Made by a program: the position numbers and the translations under genes. DNA of 64,000 bases from Sarcomyxa edulis (Eukaryota > Basidiomycota > Agaricomycetes > Agaricales > Mycenaceae). Below are positions 43,892-57,280 of the stretch, in pieces. Below the pieces are notes generated by a model. It searched no databases. It saw only the letters and a program-made list of their open reading frames with translations, and was not told the DNA's origin. Position 1 is the stretch's first letter. The number at the start of each line of letters is the position of its first letter. The stretch lies in the NCBI GenBank assembly GCA_009761415.1, contig QUOL01000020.1, positions 1 to 64,000 of the forward strand. Direction: 5' to 3'.

Positions 43892-46184
43892 TCAAGTTGA
43901 AGGATCCGAGTTCTCTTTCTCGCTAGTAGACTTTGTCGCAGGACCAGAGAAGGCAGGGCAGTTCTTGTTGTTTCCTGGTCAATAAATCAATATCATGGCT
44001 AAGTACGCGTCGTGGAGAGCCAGAGATCACGTACTATTATGACCGACACCACCACAGGCACCGCACGTTCTTGGTTTCTTGACAGAAGTAGAACTACCCG
44101 CACCTGTGGGTTGGTTACTGGCAGAAGACGGTCCACTGTGGGCTCGGGGCTGGAGAGGGACTGTGGTGAATGGTAAAGATGGAGGCGGGGGAGGGCAAAA
44201 CTGTTGTACAAGACCAACAATTTTGACTCCGTACGTATCTAGAAAGGCCCAAGTGATTTGGTCTCGTAGCTTGTCGATGGTAGTGAGTTTTTGATAATGA
44301 GCGAGGTCGACAATCCGTTCTAAGAGCTTGGTAGACATGAGTGCCTGTGGAGTAATAAAATCTGCTCCTTTTGCCGTCTCTTCGAAGAGTTGCTTGCGCA
44401 TCGCGATAAGAGCTGTGCGCAAGTTCTTCTCAGGTAAGCCTCGGTCATAAGACGGCGGCATGAATTTGGAGGCTGTACGAGGTGGTTTTTTGTAAGGTTC
44501 TGATAGAGGGAGTATAGCGTGCTCTGGATTGCAGAGATCACAACAAAATACGGCTATTCGAGGGGAGCAACGAGGACAGCACTCTTTGTCAATGACAGGT
44601 GCTTGGGAAAATGCGCGATAAGATCAGTGTTCTTTCTTGATGGACCGAAAAAGGCAAATCAAGAAGACTTACGTAGATCGATGTTCCCAAAATGGTTGTT
44701 TGCAACTTTCCGCCGACACCTCTCTTCTCGTCGATCCGCGTTGATAAAATCGTCCATAGCTTTCTCGATTTTTAGACGAGGATCGTCGCTCCCAGTAGCA
44801 ACCGCTTCTGACCCCGAGGCACCCTCGGTCGTGAGATTTTGGCGTGACCAGTGTGCGTTTGCCGTACGTCTTGTACGTTTTGCGGATGCTGGCTGAAATT
44901 GCCCTTCTGCTACTCTCTTTTTCGCTCGTTCAGATGCTTCAGCAGCCTTCTGAGCAGCCTTCTCCTTTTCTTCGTCAAAAAAGCACGGCTCCGCAAGCAG
45001 TACAGCGGTTCCTTGTATATTCGGGTTCCGAGCCACACGCCCTGCTCTTTGTATGAAGGTACTCAAGGAACGAGGTACACGGTACTGTACAACCAATTTG
45101 ATATCAGGAATATCGATGCCCTGAGGTTATATTAGCTTCTGACCAAGCAAAATAGAAGAGATAACGTACCATTCCTGCTGCATCAGTGGCGGCATGGCCG
45201 AAGGCATCTCCAATCTGAAGTGCGTACATTTGATCTTGTCGAAACTCGTCCGTCATACCAGAATGGAACCATTTAATTTTGTCTCGCAACTCTTCCGGCA
45301 GTCTCTCACGCAAAACCTGACCACCGGCTTGTGCTTCAGCTCGAGAGTTGAAGAACACAAGAAATTTCTGTGGAGATGGGTCCCCAGGTTTGAAGGTCTT
45401 GGATATGAGGAATGCGAGGTCGTGGTACGAGTTGACTGGATGAACCATTTTTTGTACGCGGTAGAAGATGTTTGGGCGATCTGTGGACAGACGGATGATG
45501 GTAGTGCGGTCTTCTCGAAGATGAAGATTTCGTTTGATTTCCGGAAGTAGAGAAGGTGGCATTGTGGCGGTCCCGAGATGGTAGCCAATTCGACGGCCGA
45601 GGAGATACCGGATTGGGCCCAGTTTAGTATAGTCTGCACGAAATGTGCCTCCCCAATCCCTTATAACGTGTGCCTCATCAAAAACTACATTGATCAATTT
45701 GTCCGTAAATTGTTTTTTGCCCCAGAGGAGATCAAATCGACTGTCATTCAGCAGAAGCTCGGGGCTGACAATGACTATGCGATAAGTGCCACGGCCAATT
45801 TCCTGTCGTTTTATCAGCACTACATTTTGGAGAAGCTTTAGAGTATCTAGTCACCTCAAAGAGTTCGTTTGTTGCATTCCCAGCTGTCATCGAGATGGCT
45901 CTGATATTTTTGGCAGAAAGCTGCTGTACAAATTGTGTACCTAGCTGTTTAAGAGGAGTTACAAGCACAGATATGCCATGTTTAATGTAGAGGAGTGGAA
46001 TCCAATATGTCATTGATTTTCCAGCACCAGTAGGGGCGATAGTAATGACATCGTCCATGGCTAAAACATGGCGAGCCACACGAATTTGCCAGAGACAGGG
46101 GCGAATTCCCAATATAGCTTCGACCTGAGCCTGGGCCTCTTCATCACTGTCCGGCATTGTATGTTTCATGCGAGTTTGGGACAT
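43892..46184 (-). CDS. RecQ-type ATP-dependent DNA helicase of the TIR element
   Basis: A superfamily 2 helicase. Motifs in order: Q-like/I APTGAGKS (Walker A, near 46040), II VVFDEAH (near 45675), III TATMP, V TDAAGMGIDIPD (spliced) and VI QRAGRVAR (near 45030). Exon 1 runs 46184-45855, with a 52-nt intron to 45802. A second intron interrupts AAGM|GIDIPD. The C-terminal part has a Lys/Glu-rich helix, a Cys cluster (CCPRCS...CCDLCNPEHA) resembling a zinc-binding module, and a CCHC-like knuckle (CGACGGVGHN..NKNC) just before the stop. No HRDC domain is seen. In-frame Met at 46157 is an alternative start. The closest known context is the mobile or subtelomeric RecQ helicases of fungi. Here the gene lies inside a TIR element facing a DUF6589 gene, which suggests both act in transposition. 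Confidence 0.88.
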
Positions 46185-46261
46185 CAGAATAGACGCAAAT
46201 GTAAAAGTATAGAGCAGAGACGAAAGCTGGTTGTAATTCGGTCACCTCGGCGACGAGTAGA

Positions 46262-46465
46262 TCGAGAGGCAAGCCAAACATGCGCATACCGCCACCGAGA
46301 ATTTTGCCAGTCGTTATGGGAAGAGTTAAAAGAAACAAGGTTCAGAGTAAACAACATACAAACAACGATAAGATAAGATAAACCCGATTAGGAAGGATCT
46401 AGCATCGACCTATATCCTAGGATCTCGCTTTTAACTCTTCCCATAACGGATGGGTAGGAGTCTGC
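46262..46465 (-). repeat. Right terminal inverted repeat
   Basis: It ends GGATGGGTAGGAGTCTGC, the reverse complement of the left terminus. It contains the same 21-bp motif pair at 46312-46332 and 46428-46448. It lies directly upstream of the RecQ gene, so it probably also serves as that gene's promoter region. Confidence 0.9.
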
Positions 46466-46472
46466 GTGACCG
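46466..46472 (+). repeat. Target-site duplication, right copy (GTGACCG)
   Basis: Identical to 40205-40211. Removing the element plus one copy would leave ...AGCACCGTGACCGGGAGTTC as the empty site. Confidence 0.85.
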
Positions 46473-49400
46473 GGAGTTCAAGAACATGATCTAGGCTGGT
46501 TTCTGAATTGTCGCTTCGGCCCATGCAGTGCGCAATATTGGCGCACAATCTGACAGCTGTGCGAAATACATTGATGAACAGATAGACGCGACCATCACGC
46601 CGCTCGACCTCGACCTCCTCGATGAGTTTCAGAATCAGAAGTAAAAGTCACGGAGGAACCTGAAAGCCTCGGAATAGACTTCCAGGGCGTCTCGGCACTT
46701 GGCGAAGGTTCAGGCTCCGACGCTTCTCCGACTTGGCGCCTTCAATCCAACTTGTTCAATCATTGACACAACGCTTGCAGTACCAGTGACACTCTCCATG
46801 CGTCTCCATGCGTCCTGCCTTCGACAAAAACTTGCCGGACTGTACATGCATGTCCTTATGTCTTTGGAAACATTTCGTTCGAAATACTTCGAAATCTTCA
46901 GTCCCATCGATCTATCAGCGCCTGGTATCCGCTCGAATCAATAATCGCTAGCGGTATGATGCGGGATCCATAACGATGTTTTCTAGTTCTCACTGACTCT
47001 CACGGACCGATTACTTTCTCACCTTCCATCCCCGACTTCCCGGCATCCAACTGATGAGCCATATACGCGACCATCTTTTTCGGTCGAAGTACCTTCTCGG
47101 GACCGGTGAGCGACCTCGAAGATGGTTTATATATACAAGGATGGTATGCCTAAAGTAGGTATGTCAGGGCTATCTGATAACCACGTCGATGCCTTGCGGT
47201 CGTCTCGAGCCAATATTCTCCATTGGTATCGACCTGTGTCCGCTGTTTTCGACGGCTTCCTAAAGCCCTCCTTCTTTCCGAGACGAACAAGACCACAATC
47301 CCCAAACTATACAATTAGGCGGCATGTAATCGAAAGATATCGGCCTTCCTATCCCGCCCTTTGATGCGCGCTTGGAGTTAATCGGTTCAACAGTCGTCTT
47401 TGCACTGCTATTCAACAAGATAGTCGGTTGATGTTCCGTCGTCTCTGACTGACCATGTGTACCTCGCGAACACATGGTCATCCTACCTTCCAAATCTAGA
47501 TACAGTTCCGAGAATGAGTCCAGTTTCTTTGTCTCGTCCTCTTACTGATGCATAATATGCTCATGTCCTAATAAGCTCATGTCCCCTTTCGTCTCAGGAA
47601 CCTCTTGGACTATGGCTGCGCTTCCGAGAAACTTGTTTCGCTCATTGTTGACAATGCTGATCGAACCCGAAATGTATGTCACCCTAACCTCCTTCATCCG
47701 CCGTACATGGGACCCAGTGCCTGTCTATCACTCCCACCAGCTCCTTCCAGACACGATTTCTAGCACGAATCATTCATAGCACTTTCCCCTTCTTGCGACT
47801 CCTCTCGAAGCGGACCACTTCCGGGTGTACTCCGACGGATATGCAACTTTCCAGTCTCGAAGATTTGGTCCGAGAACTGCAATCCATATGTGCGCGATAG
47901 TCTTTCGTGATCCTTGGACCCTTCCGGGAGACTCGTATATCCCTTTGTGCGCTTTCTACGTCTATTCAGTCAAGCTGCCAAGACGTGTCTGCTGACTATC
48001 ATCAAATGACAGATGTAGCCTCCATCCATGAGACCAACTTGAGGGATTAAGATGGGAAACCGTCAATTCACTTCTCGTGGTACCTCTTATTCCTCGGATG
48101 CCTATTCCTCTTAGTTGCGGTCCTTGTTTCCCGTATACTCATTGTCTCCCCTGCTCACGGCAAAATATGATACTCATCTGACTGCATTGAGGCCGAGACT
48201 GACTATTTACACTTAGGATCGGTGGCCCTCCCCAGAAAATCAGAATTTCCCATAGAGATTCCCCTTACTCCTGGCGGTACCTCTTTCATCCCTTGGCCCA
48301 ATCACTCCCTGATGTATCGCTCTGGAATTTCTAGTACATGAACATTTCTAACCCGATAGACGGAGACAGTTCACATGGGAGGTAAATTCTGCCCGAGTCC
48401 TGATCCTGGATAATTCTACCGACTTCGTTCTTCATGTGGCACGTAGACCTTCATATGCCTTCATAGCAGGTTCATGGCCCGATACTTCTGGAGTGCGTGT
48501 ACATCTCTTGTTACACCTCTTCAGACGAGTTCTCGAGCAGTGAGCATCTCCCCACCGTACGTTCGTGACCTCTTGTTCTATTCATTGTTGATCATCCTGT
48601 GGGGCGAACCCTCTGGTGGAGCAATACATGTGGCAGACCAGCTTCCTATGTACAACGCGTTCGTGACCTTACCAGCTCTTGCTGTACTTTTGGCCAGTGA
48701 TGATCTAGGTCAGTGACGTCTTGTCCCGAGGGCTTCGTCGTTCACTTTGAAAGACGTTCATTGACACATCGCCATGATCTGTTTGTCGGAGCTGACTGGC
48801 GCTGAATACTGCTTTGTTGACAGATTATATCCCGATCTTTCCGTCGCCTGCATTATCTGTCGAATATGTCGAGTATCGGATGCTCGAGTCCCTTCTCACA
48901 ACTACTCTCCGGTACCCCTTGCAATTGGTATTTCGCCATCTTCAACCGCTGTACATATACTTATTTTAGCTTGCCATCTGGTTGACCTCTTTCAAATATA
49001 TGGTCGTAGGTTGGTCACCTAGACTGCTCAAATGAAGGTGTGTCGTATCTTATGAAAAGTGCATCGCGTTTCGAGCGTTGAACAGGCAACCGTTGAAAAA
49101 ATTATAGACTCCGACTGCAACCTCTTCCCTCTCTCCGCTCCGCTAGGACCTTGCTCCAACTAGTCTTGTCGCGTGAAGCCTATGGCGATCTGCTGTCATG
49201 TTCGTGCGTATCAGAGAAAATATGAGGTGACAATGTCTTGTTCGAGGTGCAGTCTATTTCTTGGTCGATCCTTCTATATTGGAGTCAGTCAAGTCATTAT
49301 GTTCATGAGATGATGATCGTACTCTTGAAAATAGAGAGTATGCCTTTGGATTTCGATTTAGTGTCACCGGAAGCAGATATTGATGCGTCTTTCGACGACG

Positions 49401-50380
49401 ATGAAGATTGTTCAAGGGAGATTGGTATTGGCGCAGAGGTAGAGGCTGATTTGTCTGCGGTAGGTTGGGTTCTTGATCCTCCGAATACTGTGTTCTCGGA
49501 TGTTACAGCAGCAACGGGCATGTAAGGCATTTTGTAGTGGATGTAGCTTGATGGCAAAAGTGCAAGTTTTATCGATGATTTGGCTAAGGTGCGAGGAAGA
49601 GATTAAGTAGGTTCGCGGTCGCGCTAGTCGAGTCAGTGATAGCCATCAAGCCCTGCACTCGAGTCATTGATGCTTCCGGGAGGCACGCGCGAGACGTGCA
49701 GACGTGCTATGCTGCGATCTTACTAGAGAATCGTCTTCAACGCGTCCACACAGGTACTGGCGTTGGCCGTAGGAGATTCCATGACCTTGAGTACTTAAGT
49801 GCTGTTAAAAGTTATATTTAGATCAGCGCTTCTTTCTGATCTGAGTATCAGATGATAGATAACCAAAGTTTGAGGGAGACTTTGGTAAATATGTACAAGC
49901 ACACCGTGTCGCCTGAAGAAGCCTGAAGACTCTAAAGCGATCCGCGATCGTGAGATTCCACATGCAGAATTCTGTCTGAGTTGTTTCCACGATGAACTTT
50001 AAGCGGAACCAGGCAAGGACTTGGTAGAATGAACGCATTTTTCTTCCTTCTAAATCACGTGACAGCGCGTCGAAGGTCACGAGCAAAGCCTTCACAAATT
50101 TCTCTTTCACTGTTTCAGTTCATGGACGAGAGACATGTACAATGTACAGTCATATCAGAAATATTGTTCTCAAAAGAGAGATCTCTACCTGAGAAATTGA
50201 CATTGTCTAACTCTATTTCACGGCTTATACGCGTCCTCGAGTCTGTTGCCTCCCAGGAACGTGGTCTCAATTGATTGGAAATGCTGGAAAATTGGTGCGT
50301 ACTGAGGTACAAAAAATGCTTTACTTCATTTGGAATTTGACTCCCCTCTACACCGTTATCTAAAAATGGTCAATTCCACT
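46473..50380. other. Gene-poor stretch right of the TIR element
   Basis: About 3.9 kb with only short ORFs (maximum ~95 codons) and no recognisable domain on either strand. An acidic 95-codon ORF at 49238-49525 has no supporting context. I see no TIRs, LTRs, tRNA or tandem arrays here. It may hold very degraded repeats. Confidence 0.5.
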
Positions 50381-52069
50381 TCACTCCACGAGACTTGGAT
50401 CAGAATCGAGAGTATCTCCGACTGGACACCGGTAGAAATATTCGGTGTTCCAGCTATCTTCGGTGATATGGTCATTTGTGTAAGTTTCCTGCGGAGAATG
50501 TAAGACCAGCTGCTCCTTCCCGGAATAGTTAATGAGATGACCCACTCCTGCAAAAGTTACGGATCCTGAACCAGATACATGACGTTCCGCATCACTGCCG
50601 TGAGAGATGTAGAGGTCCACAGGCGCTCCGTCGTTCATTATCTCGAACCTAAGTATCGGACATTAGAGAATTCACCGTCAGAGAGGTATGAACCTCGGCA
50701 CTTACTCGACAGTGAATCTCCTAATCTTGTGACTCAGCTCTGTTCCCAGCTTAATTCTGGATTGTGTAAATAGGATAGGAAGCTTCGGGTGAGGGTGAGG
50801 GTGGTGGTGGTGGTGGTGATAACGAGAGGAGTCCTCCTTCTCGTCAGATGAAAGGTCGGAGTCAGCGTATGGAGTCGGAAGAGGGAGTAAGATGGCGGCT
50901 GGTGTCAACAACCCTACCTCTCCCCAACTGGAATGAATGGTAAATGAGCCTGAGGTGCGATATTTCTGAGGGTGACTCATTATCCAGTCATATGCATCCT
51001 GGACGGAGCCAGCTGCTTTAACGACCGACGTCTCGCCAGAGTCCCTCATGAGGTTCCACAGCTCGATTGTTTGGAGATTGACAGCCTCAGGGTTGACTTT
51101 GATGTTCTTTGACCATTCGTCAAATTTCGATTTGTTGGTAGGATCAGAACGAAGTGCGTCTGAGGCACTTTCGTCACCCCCTCGGACGACGACGAGTCTC
51201 TGCATCTGCTTCTCGAACGTCTTGTAGTCATCCGTATCCTTGATGTCGGGATCGAACGCACCCTGGCTAGGGATACCGTTGAAAGCGGCAGTGACCAGCT
51301 CCTTGAAGTTATTGGCGTCTACTTGCGTGTTGGCAGTCCAGACCATCTGGAAATTCTATAAATATTGTACTAAATCGCAAATTGGAACATACCATCTGGT
51401 ATCGAGCACCATAACTTGCGCCAACTATAACGTGGGAACCAAAGGTATCGAAAAACTCCTGGTATTTCTGGATTATTTCAGGTGTCGACGTGAACGGTAG
51501 AGGTAAATCCTTGAGCATATTCAGAAAGGCCTCCTCGTTGAGACTCGTGGCGTAATTCCTGATACTGGTAGCATAGATATCAGCGTTGAAGCTGAACAAT
51601 GCATATGCATCGCTGGGTAGAAATGTCCTAGTCATGGTGGAAACACCTCCTTTCAGAGCTAAATATATCGATGCTAAATTTGGATCGGCTTGGAGAGCAC
51701 CGATAACGTTTGTGCCACTCTGGTACGTGACATAGCGATTGGTGACGTTCAGGACATCTTCAGCGACAATGATGTTTCTAGGGATATCATAAATGATCCC
51801 CCCTGTAACAACCGATTGTGAGGTATTCCGAGAGGTAATGTGGAAGTGCATACCCATATCATACTGGCGCGTTCTTGGATCCAGTTCGATGAGTCTGGTA
51901 TCCTTCAAGATCGCTCTGGCTACCTGAAGGTGATGTTTTCTCGTTAAGTGGAAGTGTGATATGAGAGGGAAGGTCGCACTGAATTGATATCAATGGGAGT
52001 ACTCTTGATCATATTCAAAGAGTAGCCGAGCCAGGTCAAGGCAGGGAAATCCGCAAGGGCAGTAGGCAT
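50381..52069 (-). CDS. MACPF-domain (perforin-like) protein, pleurotolysin B-like
   Basis: The central part carries the MACPF signature: a TFGSHVIVGASYGAR-type stretch (about 51400-51440), preceded by the usual block ending in EIIQKYQEFFDTFG. MACPF proteins form beta-barrel membrane pores; fungal examples such as pleurotolysin B work with an aegerolysin partner. I see no aegerolysin gene in the neighbourhood. No clear secretion signal is seen from Met52069, as in known fungal members. The C-terminal part is beta-rich and includes a His-rich run coded by a CAC microsatellite (about 50785-50825), which is unusual. Several short introns are present; I did not fix all joins. No frame damage was noticed. 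Assignment to the MACPF family is firm; activity and partner are not known. Confidence 0.82.
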
Positions 52070-52136
52070 AGCACTATAAAAGACAAGAAGAGGTGAGGTG
52101 CAGAAGGATAAGGACAAGACTGGGTCGATTCGAGAC

Positions 52137-52143
52137 CTTTATA
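52137..52143 (-). promoter_or_regulatory. TATA box of the MACPF gene
   Basis: TATAAAG on the minus strand, about 68 bp upstream of the start codon at 52069. Confidence 0.55.
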
Positions 52144-53163
52144 TCTTGCAGAAAACTTCCTGCCAACATCTTAGCCTTCCGAATGTGCCCCGGCGATTTT
52201 GACTTTGTCGGATCCGTGATCATGTGTGGGGCATTTCGAAGGCTTAACTTGCCACAATAACCACAGCAGGACAGGCAAGTATAGGGCCCCGATACGTATG
52301 ACGACCACCCTTCTCATCGGAAGATGACGCGCCCCGACAGCGAAGGCTCATACGAAAAGATCTAGTCGGCGACCATGCGGAAGTAAGAGTACCAGGCGAG
52401 CACGGAGCAGTATCATATCCGAATGATATAAACCGAGCAGTGTAGTTCTGAGACCGAGAGGGGATTAGACGTAGATCCTCAAGTTCGTGACCGGTGACAC
52501 AGGAAGTCATCTATCCACCAGTTGCCGAGTCATAGTCCGATGCTACAGAGAGGGGGTGACAGTTCTCTATCATCGGCTTCATGCTTGCAACGTTTGTTTT
52601 GCAAGTGTTTGAGTTTTCTTTGCTTAACGGTCTTTTGTCACTTCTAGACGAACTCTGCGGTCAAGGTACATTCAGCTTTATCGCAGATATGATGAGAGTT
52701 GTCTTTCACTTCCAAGATCCGGTTTTGAGCGAACTTTGAGCGAAATAAAACCCACGAGTCAGACATCTGGGATTGGAAAATGGAGGTCATGCTCGAAACT
52801 TGAAAGAGAGTATACGATCGTGACACAACGGTGTGTCACGCCTGTACAGCCACTTAGTTAGACACGTGTTCAACGCAAACCCAACGCGTGCCTCTCTTGT
52901 GCCTCTCAAGTCAATTTTAGATGTCTCTCTTTAGGTTCTGGTCTTTCAGCAGCAAATTGACGCGCTATAGCTAGCTCAATGACGATCTGTGAGTTGTGAC
53001 GGTCTCTCGACCACTTGGGATTATGACGTGTTTTCTCGATGCAGCAACGCTTGAGTAGAAGTAAGTAGTGTTCTTGTACATAGTTGCGATCATCATACGG
53101 TATTCTAGGGGACTGGCAAGACCAAAAGAAAGGATGAAGGGATACTATTGGGGTTCCCATTGA
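52144..53163. other. Intergenic stretch between MACPF and old yellow enzyme genes
   Basis: Short ORFs only, none recognisable. In particular nothing resembles an aegerolysin, the partner often encoded next to pleurotolysin B-type genes. Confidence 0.5.
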
Positions 53164-54805
<1,642 letters not shown>

Positions 54806-55331
54806 AATCGATAGGTGGGCAGTCGACGAGCAAAAAAGTGAGTTAGGGAGATAGGGGTTCAAGTGCGCCTTCATATATGAGAGAAGATATAGAGCCTCAT
54901 GACCATTGGCAAAGGTTCTATCTCGTATTTGATCGACCCTGCATGATCGTGGTCTTCGGAGTGGATCGAATGCACTCCCGAGTCCCAGAGTATCCAATGA
55001 TACACCAGATATATCCGAGAAGAGCATTCGTTTGTGGACTTTCAAGCCACCTGTGGCAAGATACGGTTCATGATGTCACACGATCTACGGGGGAAGAGCG
55101 GGGAGCATGCTGGAGAGCGCTTAGATATCGAAATCCACACGGCGATGGGCGGTCAGCCCGTAATCGGATGTGAGCGTCGACGGTCCTTCCCTTACTGCTT
55201 GCCCTCGACAAACTACCAATACGATTGAAGTTATTATCTTGTCACGATAAAACAGCATCTGCAATGAATAAATTATAAGTTCATCGACAAGAATGCAATA
55301 CGAAGACGAAGTAAAGAGATAGAAGGATAGC

Positions 55332-57036
55332 TTAATTCATCACTTGAACGGGATCCAATCCTAACCCACTGATAACCTTGTCGTTGACATCCTTCACCCC
55401 TTTCTCAGCTTTGACCAACCCAAAACCGAAGCTCACGCCAGCCACATTCGCCCTCTCGTCCAGACTACTCAAGCCTTTCTTATATTCCTTGACCGTCTCA
55501 TGCAAGCCCTGCATGGTATTCCAGGCGCCTTTGTAACCAAGCCCACCCTTTGCAGGGGGAAGACGCGCTCGGTAATCATCGAAGATAACATGCGCCATAG
55601 TCAAGGTGAACAACGACGGTTGCAGATTGACGATGTCCCCGTTAATAGGGGGCATCAATGTAGCTATTGCTTGAGCAGCAGCGGACGAAGAGCTGACTAG
55701 GCGGTGGCGAGTAAGATAGTAAATCTCAATCAAATGCGAAATGAATAGCATCAGAGTAGGCGAAAAATATGGGAAATAGGTCTCGCCGTTTGTGAGGGTT
55801 CCAAGTGTGACGTAGACGTCTCCGTACGTAGCAGGAGGACCGGGGTCTGTTACGATGAAGGCTTGGCCACCGATATCGGGATTGGAAGTCCCTTGCATGA
55901 TTTCCAGAAGACGTTTCTCATACAATAGATGGGCTGTCACTCAAATGGTCAAAAATAGGTCATGAGATGATAGGTAGACAAGATATCGCACCCAGAGAGC
56001 AGTTTTCCACATAGACGAAGGACTGCATAGTAGAGTGTATCCACGATGGATTGGCCTTTCGTACAAGATACGCTCCACACAGCATATCACCACCAGGACC
56101 ATATACACCATTACCCGGGCGCACACAACCAGTGCGTATAACTTTCGAGTCTCCATCGATAGATGAACCGTCCGCTTCCCGAACGATCCTTTCCGCGCGA
56201 ATTTTTGTGGCGGCGTAATTGGAGAAGAAGTCCCGATGCCTCTTTGGCACAGGTGTATCATCGTTGATGGCTTGGACGAAGAACTTTGGTTCTTTCTCCC
56301 AAGGCCACAGCCAAACGCGGGAGCTTCGGACAGCGACGGAACCCGACGAAGTATAGACAAGAGCTGTCGCACCGATAGCACGAGCGGAATTAACGACATT
56401 TTGAGTGCCTTGGACGTTTACTTTGGCAGAGTTAGGCACTAGGCTTTCGTGGCGTTCGTAAAATCGAATATTCGCCGCAGTATGGAAGACGGAGATCTCT
56501 GGATGTGCGTGTCCATCGTCCACGACGGGCCAAGGGGCTTTGAATGCAGCGTCAACAGCTTCTGTATCCGAAACGTCGACTTTGAAGAACGCGACGTCTC
56601 TGGCAGAGCCACTGGTAAGGTCATGACGGGTGGGTGCGCGTATGTCGAGGATTCTGATATTTCGAGGATGTTCCCCTCGGCGGAGTCTGAACGGGAAATT
56701 GCAATTGGGTCAAGGTCCAGACAAAGAGTTAGTTTGATAACTAAATCAAGGGACTAACAGGTGAACGACCAACCAACCCCCGAGGAATCCAGACCCGCCG
56801 ACGACAATATACCTCCTTCCAGTTTGCGGCGGAAGCTGGTCAAGAATGGATATGGGCTTTTCATCGAAACCGGAGGCTATGAAGCGAACATCGTCTTCTG
56901 AGCATCTTTTTGGAGAGAAAGCGAGTGCTTCCTGTGGTGTGGTGGTCAGAGCAGAGTCATTGCGTCGAATATACAAGACTGATGCAATAATCAGCACTAA
57001 GCCTAAGGGAACGATCCCCGAGAGCCAAAAGCTCAT
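55332..57036 (-). CDS. 3-beta-HSD family dehydrogenase (ERG26-like)
   Basis: An extended short-chain dehydrogenase. The Rossmann motif GGSGFLGGWLV, the catalytic NYAATKIRAER (YxxxK), the YTSSGSV strand and VRPGNGVYGPGGDML are present. These match sterol-4-alpha-carboxylate 3-dehydrogenase (Erg26) and 3-beta-hydroxysteroid dehydrogenases. An N-terminal membrane anchor lies at residues ~5-24 (LSGIVPLGLVLIIASVLYI) before the catalytic domain. The C-terminal part is hydrophobic in one stretch (SPTLMLFISHLIEIYYL) and may form a second membrane contact. The product is roughly 490 residues. Basidiomycete genomes often have several paralogues of this kind, so it is not necessarily the single ERG26 of ergosterol synthesis. 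Confidence 0.82.
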
Positions 57037-57280
57037 GATCTGCAGATGAGGGTGAGACGTAACTTATAAATCTCAAAAGTGGTGTGTTCGCAAAAAAAAC
57101 CTCTAATCTTGCGTTTTCGTCACACGCTAAACAAGGAATGGTCCAAGATCACTCCTAATACAAAGATTTACTACACTAGAAAGATCAATGCAACCCACTG
57201 AGGAACTGGAAAAGATAACAGAACAACTCGTAGCCAACGCCTCTACAACCGACCCGGACTATACGTGGGACTGAATCGAC

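Larger units (their letters stand above)
40212..46465. mobile_element. 6.25-kb TIR element carrying DUF6589 and RecQ-helicase genes
   Basis: The element is defined by ~204-bp terminal inverted repeats (40212-40415 and 46262-46465) and flanked by a perfect 7-bp duplication. The outer 41 bp of both TIRs are identical, as is an inner 54-bp block (40356-40409 versus its inverted copy at the right). The stretch between has substitutions and small indels. Contents: a small acidic membrane-protein ORF (+), a DUF6589 gene (+) and a RecQ-type helicase gene (-). Both large genes can be spliced without frame damage. Terminal repeats plus a target duplication mark a DNA-mediated transposon. The gene content matches no superfamily I know (hAT, MULE, PIF, CACTA, KDZ). 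The intact genes and near-identical ends suggest recent, possibly autonomous, movement. Confidence 0.88.

Noticed and set aside
45803..45854. Apparent frame break between the first and second helicase blocks of the RecQ gene
   Set aside because: A 52-nt GT-AG intron joins NELFE to EIGRGTYRIV in frame, so the gene is intact.
49238..49525. Acidic 95-codon ORF as a gene
   Set aside because: No family, no promoter, no neighbouring exons, and it lies in a gene-poor stretch.
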